In this document: positions 35,987 through 47,736 of the stretch, piece after piece
How positions within the stretch are numbered: position 1 is the stretch's first letter
Layout of the letters: every line of letters begins with the position of its first letter
From: Emmonsiellopsis sp. PD_33
Lineage: Eukaryota; Ascomycota; Eurotiomycetes; Onygenales; Ajellomycetaceae
Length of the DNA: 64,000 bases
Assembly: GCA_032988165.1 (NCBI GenBank)
Contig: JANTQF010000028.1
Coordinates: forward strand, 124,001-188,000
Direction of reading: 5' to 3'
Translations under genes and position numbers: made by a program
Notes under the pieces: model-generated
The model's database searches: none
What the model was told of the DNA's origin: nothing
What the model saw: only the letters and a program-made list of their open reading frames with translations

Positions 35987-37451
35987 TTAAACAGGCGTCG
36001 TCCACGAATCTCCGTTTATTTTGGGTTTCAATTCGTAGTTCTCGGGTTCCGTGCTTTGCGGTCGTCGGATGGTCGAATTAGGGAAATACATGTGAGGAGG
36101 CATCCCTGATGAATACGGGGGTGCAGATGGCTCAGGGTATGCGTATTCAGTTGCAGAAGCTGAACCTGGGGAACCGATGCTGTTAAGTGTCGGTGAGGCC
36201 CACCCCATGCTCGTGATATGCGGGCTTCCGGCAACGCTATTTGGTCGAGGATCACTATTTGCCGGCGGCTCAAGAGGCTGAGGTGGTCCGTACCCACTCG
36301 GATGGGAGGTTAGGGAAGGTCGAGTATGGGGAGCACTGCTATAAGTGGAGAGGGTTGGAGACGGCGCAGACGGGGATGCACGAGGGCTGGCTTGTTGGAA
36401 ATCACCTCGCAGGTGCGGGGGAAGAGATGTATTACCCATGTAGTAATCTCCCATTTGGCGGGGTAGATGCATAGGCGGCAGTTCGTTTCCAGGTGACAGA
36501 GAATTTCGCTGGCCTGGAGAAGGCGTCGAATGCATAGAGCCAGCCTCCGAATAGATACCGTCTGACGGACGTCCAACCCTTTCCTTGTTTTGGCGTAAGC
36601 TGGCCTCCGTTTGTGCAGCAGCCTCTTCAATCGTGCCCGTATGATGGTTCTGATGCCGCGTCAAGGTCGTACGTCGTGTAAACGTCTTCTGGCAATTTGC
36701 ATATGGGCATTTGTACGGTCGTTGTCCTAAATGTATTCTACGGTGCCTGGCAAGGGAACTTGAATCACCGAAAGGCTGTGGGGAATATTTTAGCATCAAT
36801 GTGCCAAACGCTCCCACTTTCAGGGGAAAATGGGGCCTCTTACCTTGCCACATCGATCACACATATGCGGTTTCTCTCCCGTATGGACTCGGGTATGGAC
36901 AGTCAACGCTGAACGCTGAATAAATTGTTTCCCGCAGCCTGGCCAGTCGCACACGTGCGGTCTGATTCCGCTGTGGATACGCTCTACGAGAATTGTTAGG
37001 AATGAGATCTCCAGGATCATAACAGGATAAATGCCTTACCGTGTCTAGCAAGATCGCTCCGCCGTGCAAACCCTTTGGTGCATGTTGCACAAAGGAACGT
37101 CTTGGGAACAGGCTCCCCGTTCGTTCTTCCATGGCCATTACTTCGGTTTTGAATGTACTTAACGTCCGGTTGCGGATCCTGGATATAGTCTGCACGGAGA
37201 GCTGGCATCGCGGGAGATCCTTGAGTTGGTGAGTGATATTGAGGGATGTCTGAGATATGTGGTAGTGGTTGAGAGGTAGGAGGGTATATATTAGGCTGAT
37301 CCCCGTTCTGGGATGCGCCGTGTTCTGAGCCCATCTCTGAGGGGGTTTGGGATTTTATTTGGGCGGCGTTAACAAGCTGTTGGTGTAACTGTGCCTCCGC
37401 GGCTGCAGCGGCGGCCGATCCTTTTTTGTTTAGAATTGTTGTGATGTCCAT
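35987..37451 (-). CDS. C2H2 transcription factor with four zinc fingers
   Basis: Exons 37451-37040, 36983-36844 and 36775-35987 (introns 56 and 68 nt) encode 446 aa. The start MDITTILNKKGSAAAAAAEA is the first ATG in frame. Four tandem fingers span about 119-229: FLCATCTKGFARRSDLARH then ERIH (split by intron 1), HVCDWPGCGKQFIQRSALTV ending HTRVH, HMCDRCGKPFGDSSSLARH then RRIH (split by intron 2), and YKCPYANCQKTFTRRTTLTR ending HQNHH, with TGEKP-like linkers. Each has the C2H2 spacing, so sequence-specific DNA binding in the nucleus is expected. The rest is a long Ser/Pro-rich tail. I do not recognise a named orthologue with certainty. The 4.6 kb upstream is gene-free, which could mean extensive regulation. 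Confidence 0.88.
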
Positions 37452-40400
37452 GGCCCGTTTCTTGACCAAATACCGGGGCAATGGTATGGAGGTGTAGAAC
37501 GGAAATTGCGATCTTTGTTTCCTGCAGTCGAAATCCGATTCTTACCTCGAGATTGTAGTTCAACAGACTGATAGTTCCCTAAAACCTAGAACATATGGGT
37601 CGCACTTGTTAGCCGGGAAATAAGGCAACGAGGGAAATGCTTTCTGTTGGAAAGTGGAAAGCGCATGAAGGAAACACGAAGATCCAGAAGGGCGCAAAAT
37701 GGTATTTACGATGCGGGGATAGCAGACGAAGAAATAATCAGATCTATGAACTTGTAACATACCTTCTGTCACAGCAGATGGAACCCACAGCGCAGACACA
37801 ATCAGACAAGGATATTCTAGGAACCTTTTCCATATACCAAAGTAGCCTCAGTAAACCGCAGTGGATTTAGCAAAGGCCAGCTCGTTACGCCGGGTGATGG
37901 AGGATTTGGTAGCGCACGGCAGGCGCTTAGGCTCATATAGATATGTCGGGTTGCGTAATAGAGGGGTAGGATAGATGCCGGGGTGGATTGGTGTGCCTAG
38001 CAAATGCTTCCCCAAGGCAACCAGAGTCACAGATGTGCAGAGGCAACACCGCTAATCAGAGGTACACTCTGTGTCAAAAGGTCACACGCTACGGGAAAGC
38101 GCGCAATGGTTGTGGTTAGGCCTGTAGCTCAAAGCACGTTGCACCCTTCGACACGGGTATCCGCAGGGAGCACCAGAACTAAGATATCTTCCCGATGCGG
38201 AGGACAAGGTAGGGGCCCACGTGAGGCAAAAGACAGCACAGACGGGTTGTTCAGCAAGTATTTGGGGGTCCGCAAGGGCCAGTTTGTGTCTCTGAAGGAA
38301 ATGCGCGGATGGATTTTGCGGGGAGGTTTCCGGGGTGTGACAGCGCTGGACGGGCTGTTTAATGGATGAGGCGGAGAAACCCGGTCATAGAGGGCCTGGC
38401 AATTCTTGTAATATCCAGTATCCCTCTCTTTTCTCTAGGCGCAGCTGGCCTTGCAGTTGGGTAGAATGTCTCAGTCGGGGAGGAAGATGCGAGTCGTTGT
38501 TCGAGGCCGGAAAATAAGATAGATACACGCCCAAGTTCGAGGCAGACAGCAAACCAATTATCTATTATTGCAGATGTCAGTGAGATATCCTCTCCATGCC
38601 AATCAGAGAATGGCTAGTCCATAGTGTATCAACATAGCCACACAGCGATGTCCCAGCAGCGTCTTCCAATAGGCGATCCAAGCGTGGAAGCTCAACCGCC
38701 CGCACGCCAGCAAAAGCATTGATGAGAGCACAGACAGGGCATTTGGGCGACGACAGACAGCTCCCGGATAGTTGTCCAAGTGCAGAGAGTAGGAGAGGGA
38801 CAGGCACAGGATGGGATGGTGGGACTCACCGGGGGGTGTTGGCTGGCGGAGGCGGCGTCCACGGGAGCGATAGACGTGTCTGGGGGCCCAGGCAGAGGAC
38901 AACCGGGCAAGCAGAACCAGAGCAAACGGGGAAGCTGGCAGACACAGAGCAGCGGGGATAGAGGAAAGCAGATACAGAGCAGCGCAGCGCAGGGCGGGAG
39001 GGTGGTGAGAGAGCAGAGGTGAGGTTGTCGAGCGGTGGAAGATGGCGGCGAAAACCAAAAGTTTCTGGAACGACTCGGGGGTCCCTGCACACCAGACAAG
39101 GTCAAAGCAAACGCCAGGTATTGGACTATTTATGCAAATCACGAATCTCCGCAGCAGGGAAACCCGTCTTCTTTTCTCTGCCTGCGATTGGGGGATGCCG
39201 GCGGATCGTTTTACTAAATGCTAATAATCCTGCATTCAAGCCGCCTGCGTGTTTACTGCCGACGCCCTTATGGAATGTGTAGTTATATCTATTTACTTTG
39301 CTATTAAGTCACCTCCGGCTGTCAACACAAGACACCATCTTCTGTATCTGCCCACCTGTACTCTCTCTCTCCATTGTTCCCAGTCCCCCAGCTTGACTGA
39401 CATCGTGGATAGCAAATGCAGGTCCGGTGTCTCTGCGTATACCGGGTTACATACCACAGCAGCCACAGCAGCAGCAAGAGATCCATCGCCAGAGAAAATG
39501 CACGACGACCCATGGCGGATCGCACAGCTGGCATAAAACGAGGACCCCCTCTGCGTCAAACACCCGTCTGCGGCTGCTTCATATTGATGGCCTGAGATGT
39601 CCCAGCGGCCGCAACCCCTTCTCCTCCAATTTTCTGTACTAGGGTATTTTTGAACCTGCACTATTATCTCCGATCGATTCTGCTTTTTTCCAAGGGCTGG
39701 ATTTTGGGGCCTTGCTTGTGGAACTTCTTGGCCTTGCGCCCTGCTCGGGCCAACCGCTGCGACACTATGCACCGTCAGGGTAATATTCGAGATTGTTCTA
39801 TTCCCGGCTGCCGACAAATCATTTAGGATAACGATCACATGTGGCGTATCGGCTCGAAACTTAGGAGCAATCGCCTTATCTCTTCCCTCCCCCCTCCCCC
39901 CGAGCCCCCAAATGCCGGACGGGAAATCCTGGACAGCGCAACAATCGGCGCGCCGATCTCAGAGTGGCCCGTCGATAGATAGACAGAGGGGTAAATCCTC
40001 AGTACCCCTTGAATAAGATGAGCAAGAAAGCCACGAAAACTCGCAATCACTGAATCATCCGAGGCGTTTGCGCAATTGCTCGCTCCTATCCCGGCAGAGG
40101 ACCTGGAGAGCTTGGGACAAATTGCTGGGATGCCATGCATTATTATCTATCTAACTAACTACTTCCATGGCTCGAAGGCTGGGTTGGTGAAACGGAGAAC
40201 TGGAAACGAGATTATCATGAGAGGAGCTTGCAGGGTCGGCAATAGTAATAATAATAATATCTAACTGTTCATAATAATAAAAAACTTCCATGGTTTTTTC
40301 TGACGAACTTTCCTTGATTCATGAAGTAGACGCATTTGTTTACAAACATTTCCCTCATCCCTTCAATCCCTTCATCCATCGTCTTCCCCTTGAAAAAAAA

Positions 40401-42062
40401 AGGAGATTACGTGGTTATTACGGGCCCATGGCTGAAAGTTGAAACATCCGCGGCCCCTACGGGAGCGATTCGATGCTTATTTTTAACCGATCGAGATGGG
40501 GGGGTCTCGCGCTGGCTGGTGCGAATTGCTCAGTTTTGAAAGCCTTATGCATGAGCCAGACCAGACCGGAGTTGAAGCCGCGACCACTGCCAGTTAGATA
40601 GTATGTAATGGATGGCCCGGTCTGAAGTGCGCATTGCTCATGTGCTGGCTGTCCCTTTTCTATGACATCGTATGCCGGTAGTTACTTGTAATTTCACATA
40701 GGCCTTCCCCTTCTCTCTGAAAGCTGTCAGCTGTCATCCCCATAGGGCGTTCTTAGGGTAGCAAGGAGGAGGTTAACTTGTTAAAAGGCATACTCAGAAA
40801 GGCCACTGGTTTCAACAAATTTACAGCTCGGTCCACTGCTTGGCCTCATCGTGACGGCCAACGTCAAGCCCCTTCTACGGTTGTTCTAGCATGTCTCAGA
40901 TACCGGGCGGCGAAGAGCCAGACCCATATGGATGTACGTCAGTCAGTCGGTACTTGCTCAGAGATGCCTACATATGGAAAGGTACCTAGGTAGAGATAGT
41001 GGGCCAATGATATACCAATGCAAAGGACATGTGGACCCCATTTTGATAGGAGTGAAAGATCTAATCCCGAGACAAAAGCAGCGGAGAAGCGAAAAAGAAG
41101 GTTCATCTGTTCCATCCGCGTTCCTGAAACCTCATCGGCAGAGAACTTTAAAATGTCCCTCGGGAACTATGTGGAAGATGCAAGTTACGGCTTCTTGGAG
41201 GACCGTCAGCTACCGAATTGCTTCTTGTAACTCCATCCCGGTGCATTAATTCGCCGCTGCAGGTGGTTTATATTCGGGGATACAGCTATAGATACAGATA
41301 CCGTAGTTACAGCCAGAGTTACCGTACGTATAAGAATTCGGGCCCCCAGCAAAAAGGGGGAACACAAGATAATATTAAACACCGTTTCTCAGCATGCATA
41401 AGATCCTGGGATTTTAAAATTCCTTTTTTTATTTTTATTCTGTGTGTCAAAGATTTGGTTGTTATTTTTGGACATTATGGTTGTACAAAAGGTCATCATC
41501 CATCTGTTCTTTTTCTGCACTACCTCAGCTGAGCGGGTGTATCCCTCCCTCATCGGCTGGGGAAAAGGAGAGGGAACGGGGAAAAAAAGGAAAAGAACAA
41601 AACTAACTACCGACATACATAACTACTCCATACATGCGCAGCCATGCCATGCCCATCGACACGCGAAGCAACTTGAACCAAATGCAGCCCCCTCCGTATT
41701 GACTAGTATGGAGAAGGGGGGGGGCCATAGAACGATAATAGAAGGATTTTGGAAGCCTTGCCAAGTAGCCCTGGAAATGATGGTGGGACAAGCCGCCCCT
41801 GTTCAACCATCCACTTTTAACCAGCCAGTCCTTCTAGAAAGCCCCTAGAAGGGCGCTGCAGACTCCAGAGTCCAGAGGCCGTGTCACTCGCCTCGCAGCC
41901 AGGCCCCGGTCTCGCTCCAGGGTTGGGTGTCTGGGCAGTGGAGACGAGGGGCGGTTACCGCCATGCAACTAAAAATACGCCGTCATGGAACCCCGGTTCG
42001 AAGACCCGCTAGCGGAGGACAGGTTACAGGGGGCCTGGGGGGGTAAAGGCATTTTGGGGTGC
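37452..42062. other. Long gene-free upstream region
   Basis: About 4.6 kb between the C2H2 gene and the copia insertion. CpG is normal. 38.6-39.1 kb is C/T-rich on the minus strand and may be a leader of the C2H2 gene. Many short frames overlap on both strands but none looks like a protein. Confidence 0.4.
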
Positions 42063-42067
42063 ATGTT
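42063..42067 (+). repeat. Left target-site duplication (ATGTT)
   Basis: ATGTT immediately before the 5' LTR is repeated exactly at 47737-47741 immediately after the 3' LTR. A 5-bp duplication is the size made by copia-type integrases. Confidence 0.9.
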
Positions 42068-42234
42068 TGTCGGGAATCCCGAGATATCTCGTATTCGTGC
42101 AATCTCGCTTAGAATTAGCATTTACACAGCCACCCACATTTCCTCATACAAAATAGCTAGGGTTCCTATGAACCACCATTAGTTTTACAATATCATTCAA
42201 TTCATACCTCATGAAGCAATGTACAATGCCAATA
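42068..42234 (+). repeat. 5' LTR of the copia element
   Basis: 167 bp, TGTCGGGAATCCC...GCCAATA. It differs from the 3' LTR at eight positions, all CpG versus TpG/CpA. Its five CpGs all lie in the outer 40 bp. Confidence 0.95.
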
Positions 42235-42553
42235 GTTATGAGCCCAGCAATTTCCATTGCATATTCAACTTGATTTTTATTGTTATTATCATTGTTTTGT
42301 CCTTTTTCACCCTATACCACATGCTTTTCACATGAAATAGCAATATCCTCCAAAAAAGACCCACAGGAATGTCCCCTAGGATCCACAGGATCCATTGAAA
42401 AATGGAGCTGCAGGCTCTATACACCCAATGAACCAAGCTTTTGAGAACACCAGAAGCTTTATATTAATCAAAAAAACAGGGCCATGCAAGTGCCTCTAAT
42501 AGTTCAAAAACTGAAAAAGCAGAGCTCTCAGAGCTCTATCCACCTACCTCACC

Positions 42554-43584
42554 ATGTCTGACACCACTACCCAACATATGATAGTGACACTGAAGAACAG
42601 TAAGGACTGGGAGATTTAATATATGAACATCATATCAATAGCAAGCAATTACAGAGTTTGTGATTATATTGATTTAATAAAGGAAGATTATTGGCTGGAA
42701 GTAGAAGAACCCAAGATTGAGGATGGCAAATCTGAAAAATCATTTGAAAAACAGGTGGCAGTGTATAAAAAATGTTAAATGGCTATGAATAAGATGTATA
42801 ATATTATTACAACATCAGTTTTGAGAGTGGAGATAGAGCACATCATGAAGGCAGGTAATACTCACATCAAAGATATCATCAAAGTGCTGCAATATCATCT
42901 CTCTCCCACTACTGAAGATTAAAAAAATGAAGTCAGAGATTAATATAACACTCTGATGAAGAAACCAAATAGCAAGAACATCAAAAAATGATTAGATGAC
43001 TAGTCTATAATTCATGAAGAGATACAGAACATAGAGATCAGGAATCTATTCAATCTAGAGAGTAATTTTTTGACAGCTAATCAAATGATCAATCTAATGA
43101 TTGCTGAAGGATTTAGATCTATCATCTCATATAATAAAAAGATGGGTGTGAATGTCATTGATCTAGAATGGTTAGTCAGAGAGATTAAGATTTAATATCA
43201 CAAGATAGAAGTCTTAAAAAATGATTATAGCACTATTTTTGTGACCTTTGATGGCCTAGGTAGTGGGGAAAAGGAAGACTCCACCAACAAGGCAAATCTG
43301 CCTGCAAAAGACTCACAAAAGGAAGCTAATAAAGATTTAAAAAAGAAGGGTAAAAAGACTTACAATCTGTATATCTGTGGTAGGCCCAGGCACTCAGTAG
43401 GAACTTGCTGGTATCTCAATCCTATGTTGAGGTCTGAGTGGTTCACAGAATATGATAATACATATAAAAAGGTAGATGAGGTGTTGAAAGATGAGAAAGT
43501 CAAGGTGAAGATTAAGGTAGAGATTGAGAAGGTAAATAGTAAGGTCAGTGCAGACCTGCAGATAAATCTCTCAACTATTTATTG
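42554..43584 (+). pseudogene. Gag region of the copia element
   Basis: It starts at ATG 42554 (MSDTTTQHMIVTLKNSKDWE) and is interrupted by several stops. A zinc-knuckle remnant (CGRPRHSVGTC) lies near 43375-43410, with the first cysteine of the CCHC motif not visible. Lysine-rich sequence follows it. Inactive. Confidence 0.8.
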
Positions 43585-43599
43585 AATATCTCTAATCTC

Positions 43600-46500
43600 A
43601 TGTGAAGTCACTAATGGATCATTAATTTTAAGCACTGAGTCTAGCTTGTCAAATCATCCATTAAGAGACAGCTGAGTGTATAATATGGGTGGAGAATCTC
43701 ACATCTGCAATGACAGGTTCAGATTTATCAATTTTATAAAGAAACACAATGCATCATTCTATACAGGTGACTCCTATATGAAAATTCAAGGTTATGAGAC
43801 TGTCATCATATATCTCACAAATCTGATGACCTGAAAATACTTTGTGGCCACACTATCCAACATAGCATACATTCTAGATTTTCATATGAATATCTTTAGC
43901 TGGGTGAGACCATTTGTGAAAGGAATCTCACTGCACATGGAGATAATGATGTTAAGAGATAATAGGAAGCCTTGAGCATTACTTACATGAAGAGGCAACC
44001 TCATGTGCCTAGAATATAACCCATGTTTAAATACTGTACTGATGTCAACATTCTCTACTCTTACCAGATATAGGAAGTGTTCTGAGGCCCTAAAGATTTC
44101 AATGGTATCAGTGGAAGTCTGGCATAGATGACTGGGACACAGTTCCAAGGCCTCAATTACTCACCTGCAGAATGCATCTGAAGGCATAATTATAGTAGGC
44201 AAGTCCATGGAAGGGAGGAAGAAAGAGTTAGATCCTCATCTGCAAGGAGTTACATGTTACTATCAAATATGCAAGCTCTTGAAAGTAAAAAATCAGATAT
44301 CTTATAGGCTGCACATTTACTCCATCAAACCATTTGAATGCCTCCATGTTAACCTTATAGAGAATAAGAAAGGTTGCTATTACAGTTAGCAGTGGATGAT
44401 GCATTTTATATGCAATTTCTTGCAGTTCCAGATTATACAAAACATGGTTCATAAGTCTGAACTCAAGAAAGCTCTCCCTGCAGTTATAAAATGAATCAAA
44501 CATCAGTTCAATATAGACATCAAGATTATATGTGTTGATAATGAAATAAGTATGTATTTAGATGAGATAGGTAAGTAGATCCTAGAAGAAGGCCTCTCAA
44601 GAGAATTCTCATCAGAATATATATATGAACAGAATGGTGCAGCTGAATGCACAGGTGCACTGTTAATTAAAAAAGCTAGATATTTGCAGATAGATAGATG
44701 CTTACCCTCAGAGCTCTCACCTAAAATATATATGATAGTCAGCTATCTCATTAATTGAACCCCTACATATCTATTAGGGTGGAAGTTACCATTACTGACT
44801 CTGTGGGAGCATCTTAACCTCTCTAGCAAGCCTTCATCTGCTCACCTACACATATATGGATGTTGCACATATGTGAAGATTCTGGATGAAGTTCTCAATC
44901 ATACAAGAGCTTCAAAGCTAGAACCTAGAGTGTATATTGATTATCTCATTAGATACAATTTAATAAATATCTGGAGGATTTGAATTCCACACTTACAACA
45001 TATTATAAGGTTCAGAGATGTGGTGTTTGATGAATCAGTTCAATTTGACCTACAGAAACCTCATATTAAAGAGCTACTATAAGAATCTATTACAGATAAG
45101 ATCACTGAGGTGTTGTAAATATCTATAACCAAACCAGTAATCTCTGAGGTCTGCAAATGGAATGAGATGCTAGATTCCACTGATATAGATATTTTCTACC
45201 CTGAAGATGTCAAACAAACAGAAAAAATAGCTGAATCCAGCAATAAAGACAATAAAAACAGTCAAAGAGATATGAATGAACTTTTGACACTCAAACCAAC
45301 ATCAGAACTGCAGGTTCAGGGGGGTGAGCAGGTAGTTGAACAGGTTGGTAGAGAGGTTGTTGAATCTGATAATCTCAGTGGCTAGTTACAGAGTGAACTG
45401 CAGGCCTTACTAAGCAAACACAAGGAGGTGCCTGAGCAACCTTAACCACCCAAACTGCCTGATATCTTACCCCTAGATCTCTTTAATCAACCAAATCAAG
45501 CACTGTAAGTGCATGAGATCTCTGTAGACTTCAATGAATTAAATATAGTCTCTAGCAAACATGTTAGACATGCTATACATTTCAATAGAATTGAATGCAC
45601 AAAAAACAACCCTGCTCAGCAATTTTGTGCAATATTCAGTGTGATCATAAACCTTATGCCTCAGAAAGGGAATAACATGTAATTGCATAGGGATAAACTC
45701 CCACCATCACTAAATCATTGGAACTCATTAAAAACACACAAATATAGCAAGGATTTCATTAACACTGTGATTCAGAAATGGGAGATAATTACCCAGAAGG
45801 ATACATACAAAATAGTGCCTAGGCCATCTGAAAATGTGTCAGTGATCCCTCTACACTGGGTGTTTACCTATAAATTCAATGACAACAGATTTCTCAATAA
45901 GTTCAAAGTATATATCTGTGTTTGAGGCAACCTTCAACCTCCCAGTGAAAAAGATACAAGAGCCCATACACTCACTGGCAGGACATACTGCACATTAATG
46001 GCAATAATGGTGGCTTTTAACCTTGATACCAAGCAGCTTGATGGTATAAACACCTTTACAAATAGCAATATCAATGAGGAGGTCTATTGCAAACTGCCAG
46101 ACAGATGGTGGAGGCTTCCAGGCCTTACTTTGCTGTGATAATCTCTTACCTCACTCAAATTGAAAAAAGGCCTATACAGATTACATTGCTCACCACTGCT
46201 TTGATTGAATGAAGTCACAAAAACACTGCTACATATAGAATTTACCTCTTCACCTGACAATAGATGCCTCTTTTCAAACAATCAAATAATCATTTTCTTC
46301 TACATTGATGATTTCATTACCCTTTTGAATAAGAATGATAAAGATAAGAGAAATTGGGTGGTTCAAGAACTCATAAACATATATAAGATCTATAATATGA
46401 GGAAACTACATTGGTTCTTGAACACCCATATCATTCAAGATAGAGTGAATTTGAAGCTCTGGATCTGCCTTAATTCCTATATTAATAAGTTGGTAGCTAT

Positions 46501-47360
46501 GTATCACCTTGAGTAGTCCCCACAAACTCATGAAGTGCCTCTTACAGGCATGAAACTTGAGGCCTACAAGGTCAAATCAACTCTCATAAAAATCCATCAC
46601 TATTAGTAACATGTTGGATCTTGCATCTATTCAGCTATTATTGTAAGGCCTGATATTACCTACACTGCATCAAAGCTTGCATCCTTCATGCAGAATCCAT
46701 CAGATGTTCATTTGATTAAGATAAATCACATCATCATTTATTTATAAGATATGTGGAACTATACCATCCAATATGATGATAGATATGATGGATCCCTACT
46801 CAAATAATCAATGAATCCACCCATGAATTCAACTACATCACTGAATTCCAATACAAATCCTGAAGTCATTGAATTCTCTAGTGATGCTAGCTTTATAGAT
46901 AATGCTAACTACCAGTCTATGACTGGATATCTATTCAAAATGTATGGCAGCCCAGTTGATTGGAAGTCTGCCTGGCAGGCTACCATAACTACCTCTATAA
47001 TGGAGGCTGAACTTCTTGCTATATCACATGCTGGATGAGAGGTTATATGATGGGAGTAATTCCTCACTCAAATTCAATTTGATTCTGAGCATAAGGTCTC
47101 TATCAAATGTGATAATACTCAAATAGTAGGGTTATTGAATAAAAGTGATCTGCAGATCAATATGTGCCTTCACCACATTGATATACACAGTAGTTGGCTT
47201 TACAAGTGAGTTCAAAGCTTCAATATCAATATAACCTGGGTCCCTATGGTGGAGATGCCTGCAGATGGCCTGATAAAGAGCCTCTCACTGCAGAAACATC
47301 AAAACTTCCTTAAACACCTTGGTATCATCAATATTACTGATCTCATTGATATGCAGTGAG
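43600..47360 (+). pseudogene. Pol region of the copia element (integrase, RT, RNase H)
   Basis: Integrase-like sequence runs about 44.2-45.05 kb, with the hallmark EQNGAAEC near 44630. Reverse transcriptase runs about 45.75-46.6 kb, with HWVFTYKFN and the FYIDDFI catalytic box near 46300. RNase H runs about 46.85-47.3 kb (SDASFIDNANYQSMTGYLF, then ATITTSIMEAELLAISHA). The frame ends at a stop after DLIDMQ near 47358. Numerous stops show that it cannot be translated. Confidence 0.9.
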
Positions 47361-47569
47361 ATCTGGGGAGGAAAGATTAATTCATTCATTTTCATCATTG
47401 TTTTCATATGTTTGTTGATTTTCATTGATTTTTGATTCCTATGAGGAACTCACCTGGCTGGATATTCAACACCTGCACCACCATGTTATTTTGATTTTTA
47501 TTTCCTATTTAGGTAGTACAACTGGCCTCATTATGTTCATTAAACAGTGTGGCGCACACTGGGAGGGTG

Positions 47570-47736
47570 TGTCAGGAATCCCAAGATATCTTGTATTTGT
47601 GCAATCTCACTTAGAATTAGCATTTACACAGCCACCCACATTTCCTCATACAAAATAGCTAGGGTTCCTATGAACCACCATTAGTTTTACAATATCATTC
47701 AATTCGTACCTCATGAAGCAATGTACAACGCCGATA
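47570..47736 (+). repeat. 3' LTR of the copia element
   Basis: 167 bp, TGTCAGGAATCCC...GCCGATA. Its only CpGs are three in the last 35 bp, at positions where the 5' LTR has CpA or TpG. Confidence 0.95.

Larger units (their letters stand above)
42068..47736 (+). mobile_element. Complete but RIP-inactivated Ty1/copia retrotransposon
   Basis: A 5669-bp element with 167-bp LTRs at both ends, flanked by the perfect duplication ATGTT. A primer-binding-like GTTATGAGCCC follows the 5' LTR at 42235, and a purine tract (gggaggg) precedes the 3' LTR. Decayed coding sequence shows the order gag, integrase, reverse transcriptase, RNase H, the copia order. Many TGA, TAA and TAG codons interrupt it. CpG is absent from 42108 to 47704 except one at 47553, so the element has been through RIP and is inactive. 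Confidence 0.95.

Noticed and set aside
38603..39142. Minus-strand frame of 179 residues
   Set aside because: Cys/Leu/Pro-rich low complexity from a C/T-rich stretch, with overlapping frames of equal length; more like a leader than a protein.
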